In this document: piece after piece, positions 6,353-13,017 of the stretch | Layout of the letters: the number at the start of each line of letters is the position of its first letter | Numbering within the stretch: position 1 is the stretch's first letter | From: an uncultured Christensenellaceae bacterium | GTDB taxonomy: Bacteria; Bacillota; Clostridia; Christensenellales; Christensenellaceae | DNA length: 13,207 nucleotides | Reading direction: 5' to 3' | Assembly: GCA_934373295.1 (NCBI GenBank) | Contig: CAKROK010000058.1 | Span: forward strand, 1 to 13,207 | Made by a program: the position numbers and the translations under genes | Notes under the pieces: generated by a model | The model's input: the letters and a program-made list of their open reading frames with translations, nothing else | Told to the model about the DNA's origin: nothing | Database searches by the model: none

Positions 6353-7123
6353 ATGATTTTTGTAATGGACGTCGGAAACACCAACACAAAGTGCGGTCTT
6401 TTCGACGAGGGCGGTGAGCTTCTTCACTCATGGCGGCTGGGGACGCAGTCCGAGTCGACCTCTGACGAGCTGGGGATATCGCTCATGTCCTTTTTCAACT
6501 ATTTAAAGATAGGCGTGTCGGAGGTCAGCGGAATAATGATTTCCTCCGTCATCCCCTCCATAAACTACACGCTCGTGCATATGTGCAGGACGTATTTTGA
6601 CATGGAGCCCTCATTCGTCGGCCCGGGGATAAAGACGGGCGTGAATATTCTCTATGAAAACCCGCGCGAGCTGGGCTCGGATAGGATAGTGAACGCCGTC
6701 GCGGCATATGAGCTTTACGGCGGCCCCGTCATAACGGTGGATTTCGGCACGGCGACCTCATACGGCGCGATAAACGCAAAGGGCGAATTCGTGGGCGGTG
6801 TGATATGCCCCGGGCTTAAAATATCCGCGCAGGCGCTCACCACCAACGCGGCAAAGCTGCCCCATGTCGACATAAAAATGCCGGAAAAGGTGATAAACAA
6901 AAATACGATATCCTGTATGCAGGCGGGCATAACCTACGGCTATGTCGGGCAGGTCGACTACATACTGCGCAAGATGAAAAAGGAGCTGGGCGGAAAGGCA
7001 AAGGTCATCGCCACGGGCGGCCTCGCGGGCATGATAGCGTCCGAGACGCCCACCATAGACGTAATAAACCACCTGCTCACGCTTCAGGGATTATATTACA
7101 TTTACAAAAGAAACTTTGTTTAA
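6353..7123 (+). CDS. coaX: Type III pantothenate kinase CoaX
   Basis: CoaX phosphorylates pantothenate with ATP in the first step of coenzyme A synthesis in the cytosol. It belongs to the ASKHA fold, needs a monovalent cation, and is insensitive to CoA feedback. The 256-residue length is normal. The N-terminal phosphate loop is MDVGNTNTKCGLF (D6, N9-T10-N11). The catalytic Asp lies in GSDRIVNAVAAYE (D110), followed by the second phosphate motif VDFGTATSYGAI (129-140) and GGVICPGLKIS. An AGGA about 8 nt upstream of ATG 6353 is the ribosome binding site. It is the second gene of an operon whose first gene supplies pantothenate uptake and whose third is homoserine dehydrogenase, starting 14 nt later. 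Confidence 0.97.
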   Translation: MIFVMDVGNTNTKCGLFDEGGELLHSWRLGTQSESTSDELGISLMSFFNYLKIGVSEVSGIMISSVIPSINYTLVHMCRTYFDMEPSFVGPGIKTGVNILYENPRELGSDRIVNAVAAYELYGGPVITVDFGTATSYGAINAKGEFVGGVICPGLKISAQALTTNAAKLPHVDIKMPEKVINKNTISCMQAGITYGYVGQVDYILRKMKKELGGKAKVIATGGLAGMIASETPTIDVINHLLTLQGLYYIYKRNFV

Positions 7124-7137
7124 AGAGGAGGAAAACC

Positions 7138-8412
7138 ATGAAAGAAGTCAAAATAGGCATTATCGGAATGGGCACCGTCGCGAGCGGCGTATATAACGTC
7201 ATCGCGCAGGAGGGCGATTACATACTCCATAAGGAGGGCCTGCGCCTTAAGGTCTCAAAGGTGTTCGCGTTAAGCTACAGCATCGATATCCCCGAGGAGT
7301 TAAAGGGAAAGAGCTCTGAGGACGTCATAGACAGCCCGGATACGGACATAATCTGCGAGCTTATCGGCGGCATAGAGCCGGCTAAGACGTTCATCATACG
7401 CGCACTTCGCGCGGGAAAGACCGTCGTCACGGCGAATAAGCAGCTCATAGCGAACCACTGGGGCGAGCTTGAGGCCGAGGCGAAAAAGACGGGCGCGGGG
7501 CTGTATTTCGAGGCGAGCGTGGGCGGCGGCATACCCTGCCTGCGTGCGGTAACGGATTCTCTCCAGGCGAACTATATAGACAGCGTTTACGGCATCGTGA
7601 ACGGCACGACCAACTTCATACTCACCAAGATGGCGGATGAGGGCGGCGATTATGCCGAGGTATTAAAGGAGGCGCAGGAGCTGGGATATGCCGAGGCCGA
7701 CCCGACGGCGGACGTCGAGGGATATGACTCCATGTACAAGCTCTCCATACTCGCGTCAATGGCGTTCCATACCCGCCTGCCCATCGAGCATATATACAGA
7801 GAGGGCATATCCGCGATATCCAAAAAGGACATCGCCGCGGCGAAGGAGCTGGGATATACCATAAAGCTGCTCGCCATCGCAAAGAGGGAGAAGAACGGCA
7901 AGGTACAGATGAGGGTGCATCCCACGATGCTGCATAATAACCACCCGCTCGCGAGCGTGAAGGGCTCGTTTAACGCGATATTCATGCACGGCAGCGCGGT
8001 AGACGACGTGATGCTATACGGCAGAGGCGCGGGCGACTTCCCCACGGCATCCGCGATAATTTCCGATATAGTTTACGCCGCGCATACAAACGAACACAGG
8101 TACATGAGCTTTAAAAATGTTCAGGGAGAGGTTTCGCAGGACGTAATATTTGACGACAACTGGGAGACGGGCTTCTATCTGCGCCTTATATTGACGGATG
8201 CACCCGGTGCGCTCGCAAAGGTCGCGACCGTCCTCGGAAATAACGGCGTCAGCCTTGAATCCGTCATTCAGAGGGACATCGATGAAAACGGCGCATCAGT
8301 CATATTCGCAACGCATAAGACGCACGAGCTTTCCGTTGAAAACGCGCTCGAGCAGCTTCGCGGCACGGACGTGGTAAAGGAGATCGCGAGCGTAATAAGA
8401 GTGGAGAGATAA
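7138..8412 (+). CDS. hom: Homoserine dehydrogenase with C-terminal ACT domain
   Basis: The enzyme reduces aspartate semialdehyde to homoserine with NAD(P)H, the branch point to threonine and methionine. The 424-residue protein has an N-terminal Rossmann fold (IGIIGMGTVASGVYNVI, 6-22), the catalytic lysine in VVTANKQLIAN (K101), the substrate loop VNGTTNFILTKM (154-165), and AEADPTADVEGYDSMYKLSILA with the second conserved lysine K201. An ACT domain follows from about residue 345 (FYLRLILTDAPGALAKVA), the usual site for allosteric control by threonine. GAGGAGG lies 6 nt before ATG 7138. It is encoded 14 nt after coaX, and the next gene's ATG follows its stop codon directly. Confidence 0.97.
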   Translation: MKEVKIGIIGMGTVASGVYNVIAQEGDYILHKEGLRLKVSKVFALSYSIDIPEELKGKSSEDVIDSPDTDIICELIGGIEPAKTFIIRALRAGKTVVTANKQLIANHWGELEAEAKKTGAGLYFEASVGGGIPCLRAVTDSLQANYIDSVYGIVNGTTNFILTKMADEGGDYAEVLKEAQELGYAEADPTADVEGYDSMYKLSILASMAFHTRLPIEHIYREGISAISKKDIAAAKELGYTIKLLAIAKREKNGKVQMRVHPTMLHNNHPLASVKGSFNAIFMHGSAVDDVMLYGRGAGDFPTASAIISDIVYAAHTNEHRYMSFKNVQGEVSQDVIFDDNWETGFYLRLILTDAPGALAKVATVLGNNGVSLESVIQRDIDENGASVIFATHKTHELSVENALEQLRGTDVVKEIASVIRVER

Positions 8413-8928
8413 ATGGACGACCCGAGGGCAATTATAAAGGGGGACGTCACGCAAAAGCAGTATAAAAAGGCGGCGGCGCGTGCGCTCACGAACATACCGC
8501 TCACGGTGTGCGCCGAGCTGATAGGCGCCGTGTGCTTGGGCGCGTCGGCAGTGCAGATATACACCTTCGGCTTTACCGCGATGAGCATTTTCACGCTCAT
8601 AATAAGCCTCATGCTAATATGCTTCACGCCCCTTCTTCCTAAAATGCAGTCGGACGCGCTCTATAAGCAGCTATGCGCGACGCAGGGCATAGCATACGGA
8701 CGGGAGCTTTCCTGCAAGGCTATGCTATATGACGACAGGCTCGTGCTATTGGGCGAAAACGACGCGGCGGAGGTCGAGTTTAAACAGCTTAAAAGCATGA
8801 GCGAGACGGACGAAACCATTTCGCTCGTGACGAAAAACCGCCTGCTGCTCGTCCTCCCCATAGACGGGATAATGGGCATGAGCGCGCAGGACGCATCAAG
8901 CCTCATCCGAAACGGCATGAAAAAGTAA
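8413..8928 (+). CDS. Small membrane protein with YcxB-like C-terminal domain
   Basis: This is a 171-residue protein of unknown function. The N-terminal part (GDVTQKQYKKAAARA) is followed by two membrane segments (about residues 28-47 and 52-74), then a soluble beta-rich domain. That domain contains AEVEFKQLKSMSETDETISLVTKN followed by LLLVLPIDGI, the layout of the YcxB-like C-terminal domain, which is related to bacterial PH-like folds. The ATG abuts the hom stop codon with no spacing, and GGAGAG just inside the end of hom can serve as ribosome binding site, so translation is coupled. It is the last gene of the operon; a strong terminator follows. Family assignment is by pattern recall and moderately sure. 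Confidence 0.7.
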   Translation: MDDPRAIIKGDVTQKQYKKAAARALTNIPLTVCAELIGAVCLGASAVQIYTFGFTAMSIFTLIISLMLICFTPLLPKMQSDALYKQLCATQGIAYGRELSCKAMLYDDRLVLLGENDAAEVEFKQLKSMSETDETISLVTKNRLLLVLPIDGIMGMSAQDASSLIRNGMKK

Positions 8929-8931
8929 TAT

Positions 8932-8971
8932 AAAAAACAGTTTATCTTATAAATCAGATAAGCTGTTTTTT
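8932..8971. terminator. Bidirectional terminator between the hom and yqeY-nudix operons
   Basis: AAAAAACAGTTTATCT (8932-8947) pairs with AGATAAGCTGTTTTTT (8956-8971) over 16 bp with one wobble and an 8-nt loop. A-tracts and T-tracts on both sides make it work for both convergent operons. Confidence 0.95.
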
Positions 8972-8985
8972 GATGCTTAAAAATA

Positions 8986-9453
8986 TTAAACTATACTGTT
9001 TCCGTCCAGAACCGCCGAGATGAGGTCGTCGCCCCTATAGCACAGCTTCAGGCTGAACACCGGCGCGTCCTTTGCGATGAGGTCTAAAAATATCCTGTCG
9101 CCCTCCCATTGCGGCAGCGCGGGCAAATCTTCCTTGGGTATCCATTTGAGCACGCCCTCGTCGCAGTCCGTCAGCTGTCCCGAAAAGTCGGTCGAGGTGA
9201 AAAGGTGCATGTATTCCGTCTCCCACTTATCCGAGACGAACGTGACTATCCCGCGAAAGCGCAGGGATTTTACCGATAAGCCCGTCTCCTCGAAAATCTC
9301 ACGGCGGGCGCACTCCTCCGGCGACTCCTTATCCTCAAACTTTCCTCCGACGCCTATCCACTTTCCCTCGTTTAGGTCGTTTTTCTTTTTGACGCGGTGC
9401 AGCATGAGATATGCGCCCTCTTTTTCAAGGTAACAGAGCGTGGAATTTATCAT
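8986..9453 (-). CDS. NUDIX hydrolase, MutT/8-oxo-dGTPase-like
   Basis: This is a 155-residue NUDIX protein that hydrolyses a nucleoside diphosphate linked to another moiety. The Nudix box is complete: G37-x5-E43-x7-R51-E52-I53-x-E55-E56-x-G58-L59 within GGKFEDKESPEECARREIFE and EETGL. The context KWIGVGGKFE and the downstream W-I-P-K-E-D-L-P resemble the 8-oxo-dGTP diphosphatase subgroup, which would make it a nucleotide-pool sanitation enzyme, but Nudix substrates are hard to predict from sequence. The ATG overlaps the upstream yqeY stop in an ATGA (9450-9453), so the two genes are translationally coupled. It ends before the shared terminator at 8932-8971. Confidence 0.92.
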   Translation of the reverse strand: MINSTLCYLEKEGAYLMLHRVKKKNDLNEGKWIGVGGKFEDKESPEECARREIFEETGLSVKSLRFRGIVTFVSDKWETEYMHLFTSTDFSGQLTDCDEGVLKWIPKEDLPALPQWEGDRIFLDLIAKDAPVFSLKLCYRGDDLISAVLDGNSIV

Positions 9454-9896
9454 TTAAACTGCTCCGTGACTATCGCGTTCACCAGCCTGCCGTCCGCCTT
9501 TCCCTTTACCTTGGGCATTAGCTCCTTCATTATCCTGCCCTTGTCTGTGGGCGCGGGCTTATCGATGCCGAGTGACGCGAGGACGTCCGCGATGGTCGAG
9601 CGTATTTCATCCTCACTCATCATCTTGGGCGCGAACTCGCTATAGACCTCTATGCGCTTTTTGCATTCCTCTATGATCTGCGTCCTGTCCGCGGGGGAGG
9701 ATTCAAGAGTCTCCTTTGCCTCTTTTATCTCCTTTAAGACGACGGCGTTTTCCTCCTCCTCGGTGAGCTCGGCGCGCTTGTCGATCTGTTTATTCTTGAG
9801 CGCGGAAAGCAGCAGAGAAAGCGCCTCCTTGCGCGGCTTATCCCCCGCCTTCATGGCGTTCATCATCTCTCTACGTACTTCATCTATCTTTGACAT
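9450..9896 (-). CDS. yqeY: GatB/YqeY domain protein
   Basis: This is a 148-residue YqeY-family protein, the free-standing relative of the C-terminal tRNA-binding tail domain of GatB. Its cellular role is not settled, although a link to tRNA or amidotransferase function is usually proposed. Family features visible are the N-terminal REMMNAMKAGDKPRKEALSL, the central KEIKEAKETLESS helical region, LPxMSEDEI-like EFAPKMMSEDEIR, and the C-terminal GRIMKELMPKVKGKADGRLV. AAGGAGG lies 10 nt before the ATG. A promoter (9928-9956) lies just upstream. It is the first gene of a two-gene operon with the Nudix hydrolase. It is often found next to rpsU in Bacillota, but not here. Confidence 0.95.
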   Translation of the reverse strand: MSKIDEVRREMMNAMKAGDKPRKEALSLLLSALKNKQIDKRAELTEEEENAVVLKEIKEAKETLESSPADRTQIIEECKKRIEVYSEFAPKMMSEDEIRSTIADVLASLGIDKPAPTDKGRIMKELMPKVKGKADGRLVNAIVTEQFK

Positions 9897-9927
9897 AATG
9901 CGTTTACCTCCTTTTGTATCTGGCTAT

Positions 9928-9956
9928 ATTTTACCGCGCTCTGACGGAAAATTCAA
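9928..9956 (-). promoter_or_regulatory. Promoter of the yqeY-nudix operon
   Basis: On the minus strand, TTGAAT (9956-9951), a 17-nt spacer and TAAAAT (9933-9928) are present. The -35 lies 11 nt from the end hairpin (9968-9981) of repeat copy 3, mirroring the position of copy 2 before the panT promoter. Confidence 0.7.
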
Positions 9957-9965
9957 GAGATGGGA

Positions 9966-10404
9966 GTGCGCCTTGCGGCGCAAGTAATATGTAAGAACTA
10001 ATAGTGAAAAACAGGGATGAGGGAGAATGGTTTGTGCGCTTTATTTTAAAAGGTGAAAGTCATACGTAAATTGAATAATTAGGTTGCTTTGCTAACGCAA
10101 AGCTCCATTATAAATCCGTGCCGGCACGCCGTCCTGCTGAAGTTAAAAGGATTCAATTCACTCGTTCACGCGCGGCGCAGCTTTCAGCCGCCTTCGGCGG
10201 CTGAAAGTGCCCGCCCGCAGCCCCGCCCCCCCTGCGGGGGGCGGGGCTGCGGGCGGGCTTAGTTTTTGCGGCCTCCTGCGGAGGCCGCAAAAACCTGCGC
10301 CGCGCCTTTTCGGCAAGCTCGTTTTTTAATCGTAGGGCAAGATTAATGACTTGCGTATAAATCATCTCGCTTAAGCGAATAGCCGAGCCTAAAGAGATAC
10401 CTAA
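9966..10404 (-). repeat. Hairpin-rich repeat, copy 3 (full length, minus orientation)
   Basis: This intergenic stretch holds no convincing gene. Hairpins in plus coordinates are as follows. H6: 9968-9972 with 9977-9981. H5: 10086-10092 with 10097-10103. H4: 10181-10192 with 10196-10207. H3: 10209-10258, a perfect GC-rich palindrome with a tiny loop. H2: 10263-10276 with 10280-10293. H1: ATCTC 10364-10368 with GAGAT 10394-10398, imperfect inside. The linkers match copy 2, but H2, H3 and H4 have different stem sequences that still pair. A CGTGCCGGCACG palindrome (10117-10128) is specific to this copy. An open frame on the minus strand (10434-10153) is rejected as a gene because the equivalent frame in copy 1 contains a stop. 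Confidence 0.88.
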
Positions 10405-10445
10405 AAAAATCCCTCCCATTTTTAAAAAATTCACATAAAAACATG

Positions 10446-10474
10446 TGGAAAAAGAAGAAAAATAATTGTATAAT
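10446..10474 (+). promoter_or_regulatory. Promoter of ade
   Basis: TGGAAA (10446-10451), a 17-nt spacer and a perfect TATAAT (10469-10474) predict a start near 10481 and a short leader of about 27 nt. The same TGGAAA -35 variant is used by the luxS promoter. AAGGGAG (10492-10498) is the ribosome binding site. The short leader leaves no room for a purine riboswitch. Confidence 0.75.
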
Positions 10475-10507
10475 AGATAAAATTAAAACAGAAGGGAGCT
10501 ATATATA

Positions 10508-12307
10508 ATGATAAATCACTTTTGCAAGACTCCTCTTTGGGAGGTCACTAGGACACTTGCCGCGGTAGCTATGGGAGCACGCCCCGCCGATACCGTGATA
10601 AGGGGCGGAAAGCTCGTGAACGTCTGCACGGCGCAGATAATGGAAAACGTTGACATCGCGATAGCCGAGGGAAGGATAGCGCTTGTGGGAGATGCGTCTC
10701 ATTGCATAGGCAAGGATACGCAGGTCATCGATGCACAGGGCCGCTACATCGCCCCCGGCTTTTTGGATGGTCATATACACATTGAATCCTCCATGCTGAG
10801 CGTGGGTGAATACGCGCGCGCGGTCATCCCGCACGGCACTACGGGGATATACCCCGATCCGCACGAGATATGCAACGTGCTCGGGTCGGAGGGAGTGAAG
10901 TGCATGATAGCGGACTCCAAGCGCACTCCATTAAAGACGATGTTCGTGATGCCCTCCTGCGTCCCCGCTGTTCCCGGCTTTGAGGACACGGGCAGCTTCG
11001 TTGGGCCTAAAGACGTCGCCGAGGCGATGAAGTTAGACGAGATGGTCGGCCTGGGCGAGATGATGAACTTCCCCGGAATACTTTCAAGCACGGACCACGC
11101 GCACGACATAGTGGGCGAAACGCTCAAGGCGGATAAGGTCGTGACCGGTCACTACTCCATGCCGGACACGGGAGCGGGTCTAAACGCATATATCGCCGCG
11201 GGAATACGCTGCTGCCATGAATCTACCCGTGCGGAGGACGCGCTCGCGAAGATGCAGCGCGGTATGTACGCACAGCTTAGAGAGGGCAGCGCGTGGCATG
11301 ACTTAAAGGAGGTCGCAAAGGCGGTCACGCAGAATAAGGTCGATACGCGCTTTGCCTGCCTGATATCCGACGATACTCACCCGAACACGCTCGTCTCAAA
11401 GGGGCATCTCGATTATATCTTAAAAAGGGCGGTCGAGGAAGGCATAGACCCCGTCACGGCGATACAGATGGTCACCATAAACACCGCGCAGTGCTTCAGG
11501 ATGGATAACGATTTAGGCAGCATCACCCCCGGAAAATGCGCGGATATCGTATTTATAAAGGACTTAAAAGACTTTGAAGTGACGTTCGTCATGATAGACG
11601 GCCAGACCGTCGCAAAGGACGGCGAGGTCACGGTCGATATACCGCCGTACACCTATCCCGATTGGGCGGCGCATTCGATGCACATTAAAGATGAGATAAC
11701 TGCGGATACGTTTAAAATAGCCGCTCCCGAGGGCGCGGACAAGGCGACCGTGCGCGTGATAGAGGTCATCCCCGCGAGAGTGGGCGACTATGAGCGGCAC
11801 GTCGAGATAGCCGCAAAGGACGGCCTGCTCGAGAGCGACACTGCGCAGGACGTACTAAAGACCTTCGTATTCGAGCGTCATCACGAGACGGGCAAGGTCG
11901 GACGCGGCTTCGTAAAGGGCTTCGGCATAAAGAAAGGCGCTATGGCGAGCACCGTCGCGCATGATGCGCATAATCTGCTCGTCGTGGGCACGAACGATGA
12001 GGACATGGCGCTCGCGGCGAATACGCTCATAGAGTGCGGCGGCGGCATGGCGGCGGTCTGCGACGGGAAGGTCTTAGGCTGTACGCCCCTGCCCATAGCC
12101 GGCCTCATGAACGATAAGCCCGTGGAGGAGATGGCGGCGATCGTCGCCCAGCTCGAACAGGCGTGGAAGGTCATCGGCTGTGAGATGCCCTCGCCTTTCA
12201 TGACAATGGCGCTCATCCCGCTCGCGTGTCTGCCCGAACTTCGCCTGACCGACCGCGGACTCGTGGACTGCACGACCTTTAAATTCGTCCCGCTGATAGT
12301 GGAATAA
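10508..12307 (+). CDS. ade: Adenine deaminase
   Basis: This enzyme deaminates adenine to hypoxanthine in purine salvage. It is a cytosolic metal-dependent amidohydrolase, and the 599-residue length is typical of the bacterial Ade family. The metal-binding motif is FLDGHIHIESSML (H89-x-H91). Further family features are HGTTGIYPDPHEICNVLG, PSCVPAVPGFEDTG, VGLGEMMNFPG, VTGHYSMPD followed by LNAYIAAGIRCCHES, and LISDDTHP. The C-terminal domain carries HHETGKVGRGFVKGFG and AHDAHNLLVVGTNDEDM, which also belong to this family. AAGGGAG at 10492-10498 fixes the start. It is transcribed alone and followed by a terminator. Its last 89 nt occur a second time at 12802-12890 as part of a direct repeat. Confidence 0.97.
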   Translation: MINHFCKTPLWEVTRTLAAVAMGARPADTVIRGGKLVNVCTAQIMENVDIAIAEGRIALVGDASHCIGKDTQVIDAQGRYIAPGFLDGHIHIESSMLSVGEYARAVIPHGTTGIYPDPHEICNVLGSEGVKCMIADSKRTPLKTMFVMPSCVPAVPGFEDTGSFVGPKDVAEAMKLDEMVGLGEMMNFPGILSSTDHAHDIVGETLKADKVVTGHYSMPDTGAGLNAYIAAGIRCCHESTRAEDALAKMQRGMYAQLREGSAWHDLKEVAKAVTQNKVDTRFACLISDDTHPNTLVSKGHLDYILKRAVEEGIDPVTAIQMVTINTAQCFRMDNDLGSITPGKCADIVFIKDLKDFEVTFVMIDGQTVAKDGEVTVDIPPYTYPDWAAHSMHIKDEITADTFKIAAPEGADKATVRVIEVIPARVGDYERHVEIAAKDGLLESDTAQDVLKTFVFERHHETGKVGRGFVKGFGIKKGAMASTVAHDAHNLLVVGTNDEDMALAANTLIECGGGMAAVCDGKVLGCTPLPIAGLMNDKPVEEMAAIVAQLEQAWKVIGCEMPSPFMTMALIPLACLPELRLTDRGLVDCTTFKFVPLIVE

Positions 12308-12333
12308 GAGATAATACGACAATGCGAAAAATA

Positions 12334-12363
12334 GCGAGGCGGTAATTTGGCCGCTTCGCTTTT
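12334..12363 (+). terminator. Terminator of ade
   Basis: GCGAGGCGG (12334-12342) pairs with CCGCTTCGC (12351-12359), with one wobble and an 8-nt loop. It is preceded by an A run and followed by TTTTCTTTT. Confidence 0.9.
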
Positions 12364-12402
12364 CTTTTGCAAAACGGCACGGCAATGGCGTTGTTTTGCG
12401 TA

Positions 12403-12431
12403 TTGACTTTATTGGTTTTGCATAATATAAT
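12403..12431 (+). promoter_or_regulatory. Antitoxin RNA promoter, module B
   Basis: TTGACT (12403-12408), a 17-nt spacer and a perfect TATAAT (12426-12431). It is a strong sigma-A promoter with no open reading frame of note downstream on the plus strand. Confidence 0.85.
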
Positions 12432-12437
12432 GAGTAT

Positions 12438-12524
12438 AGAAAAAAGGAACGTTGCCGATAGACGGTCAACCCCGAGTACTATTTAAAATAGCCGTTCAGA
12501 ATTGCAAGTTGGCGGCTATTTTTG
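12438..12524 (+). ncRNA. Putative antisense RNA antitoxin, module B
   Basis: The predicted RNA of about 85 nt runs from the start site after TATAAT (12426-12431) to the hairpin terminator at 12485-12523. Its leader can form GTTGCC / GGTCAAC around a GATAGAC loop (12451-12470, one bulged T). Its 3' part is complementary to the 3' end of the toxin B mRNA, since both use the same terminator hairpin. An antitoxin role is inferred from this convergent layout, as in Fst/RNAII and TxpA/RatA type I systems. Confidence 0.65.
12485..12523. terminator. Shared bidirectional terminator, module B
   Basis: AAAATAGCCG (12485-12494) pairs with CGGCTATTTT (12513-12522), extended by two G-T wobbles, with A and T runs on the two sides. 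The toxin B stop codon (12516-12518) is inside the right arm. Confidence 0.88.
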
Positions 12525-12608
12525 TTTATCATCTTTATCCCAATTTCTGATGAAATCGGCAAAGACGATGAGAAACATAAGTAATCCGATGATCTCTTCA
12601 AAACTCAT
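12516..12608 (-). CDS. Small hydrophobic toxin-like peptide, module B (30 aa)
   Basis: This minus-strand peptide of 30 residues starts MSFEEIIGLLMFLIVFAD and ends in a charged tail, NWDKDDKQK. An acidic N-terminus, one membrane segment (about residues 6-20) and a charged, lysine-ending C-terminus are the layout of type I toxins such as TxpA/BsrG, holin-like (EF3263-type) and Fst peptides. AAAGGGGG (12616-12623) lies 7 nt before the ATG. It has its own promoter (12724-12752) and a long leader. It aligns without gaps to toxin C with 10 identities in 29 positions, mostly conservative otherwise, although the DNA is diverged, which supports a real translated product. Toxicity and membrane action are inferences from the architecture. 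Confidence 0.75.
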   Translation of the reverse strand: MSFEEIIGLLMFLIVFADFIRNWDKDDKQK

Positions 12609-12717
12609 ATTCTCGCCCCCTTTCCATTACTCTCTAAATAGGAAGATAATGAAGAGAGGGTTGACCGCCTATCCGTGTTATTGGCAACGCCCAGTAAAGA
12701 TGAAAAACATCAATACC
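12609..12717 (-). promoter_or_regulatory. Long 5' leader of the toxin B mRNA
   Basis: The predicted leader is about 109 nt, unusually long for a 30-codon gene. It contains the shared leader motif (12688-12658). It can form CTCTC/GAGAG (12657-12653 with 12635-12631 in minus-strand order) or, exclusively, pair CCCTCT (12660-12655) with the ribosome binding site AGGGGG (12621-12616). The latter would hide the translation start, a common trait of type I toxin mRNAs. The pairing was found by eye and has not been folded. Confidence 0.4.
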
Positions 12718-12723
12718 ACTTAT

Positions 12724-12752
12724 ATCATACAACATCTTTCGCCACGTTTCAA
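12724..12752 (-). promoter_or_regulatory. Toxin B promoter
   Basis: On the minus strand, TTGAAA (12752-12747), a 17-nt spacer and TATGAT (12729-12724) are present, with a predicted start near 12717. Confidence 0.78.
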
Positions 12753-12801
12753 CAGAAAAATGCGATTGTACTGCGAAAATCGAATTTATAATAAGGTATA
12801 T

Positions 12802-12890
12802 CGCTCGCGTGTCTGCCTGAGCTTCGCCTGACCGACCGCGGACTCGTGGACTGCACGACCTTTAAATTTGTCCCGCTGATAGTGGAATAA
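12802..12890 (+). pseudogene. Duplicated 3' fragment of ade (last 29 codons plus stop)
   Basis: It matches 12219-12307 over 89 nt including the TAA stop. The three differences (12818, 12821, 12869) change CCC to CCT, GAA to GAG and TTC to TTT, all silent. It has no start codon or ribosome binding site and is only a tail. The silent-only pattern suggests that it diverged while part of a complete ade gene, perhaps in another strain, before arriving here. Confidence 0.9.
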
Positions 12891-12916
12891 GAGATAATAC
12901 GACAATGCGAAAAATA

Positions 12917-12946
12917 GCGAGGCGGTGATTTATCCGCTTCGCTTTT
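12917..12946 (+). terminator. Duplicated ade terminator
   Basis: GCGAGGCGG (12917-12925) pairs with CCGCTTCGC (12934-12942), followed by TTTTCTTTT. It is the counterpart of the terminator at 12334-12363 with a changed loop. Confidence 0.88.
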
Positions 12947-12982
12947 CTTTTGCAAACGGCGCGGATATCGCATTTTTGCGTA

Positions 12983-13011
12983 TTGACTTTATTGGTTTTG
13001 CATAATATAAT
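12983..13011 (+). promoter_or_regulatory. Antitoxin RNA promoter, module C
   Basis: TTGACT (12983-12988), a 17-nt spacer and TATAAT (13006-13011), identical to the module B promoter. Confidence 0.85.
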
Positions 13012-13017
13012 GAATAT

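Larger units (their letters stand above)
12219..12472 (+). repeat. Direct repeat, left copy: ade 3' end, terminator, antitoxin B promoter and leader
   Basis: This segment recurs at 12802-13052. The first 89 nt (the ade 3' end) differ at three places only, all at third codon positions and all synonymous. The terminator is shared apart from its loop, then a short diverged patch follows (about 12368-12393). From about 12394 to 12472, the antitoxin promoter and leader, only one base differs (12433 versus 13013). Similarity stops abruptly after GGTCAACCC. Confidence 0.93.
12451..12688. repeat. Inverted pair of a 16-22 nt leader motif flanking toxin B
   Basis: GTTGCC-GATAGACGGTCAACCC (12451-12472, plus strand) recurs on the minus strand at 12688-12658 as GTTGCC, a 9-nt insert, then GATAGGCGGTCAACCC. 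The motif therefore lies in the 5' part of both convergent transcripts in the same sense. It also occurs once in module C (13031-13052) and, in part, in module A (4849-4865). It may be a shared RNA hairpin or the inverted ends of a mobile cassette. Confidence 0.75.

Noticed and set aside
12502..12831. 109-codon plus-strand frame over module B.
   Set aside because: It starts at a TTG within the terminator hairpin, lacks a ribosome binding site, and is the antisense of toxin B and its leader; composition is not protein-like.
12749..12973. 74-codon minus-strand frame, similar to part of a minus-strand frame at 11881-12372.
   Set aside because: The similarity is due to the duplicated ade tail and terminator; both are antisense shadows of ade.
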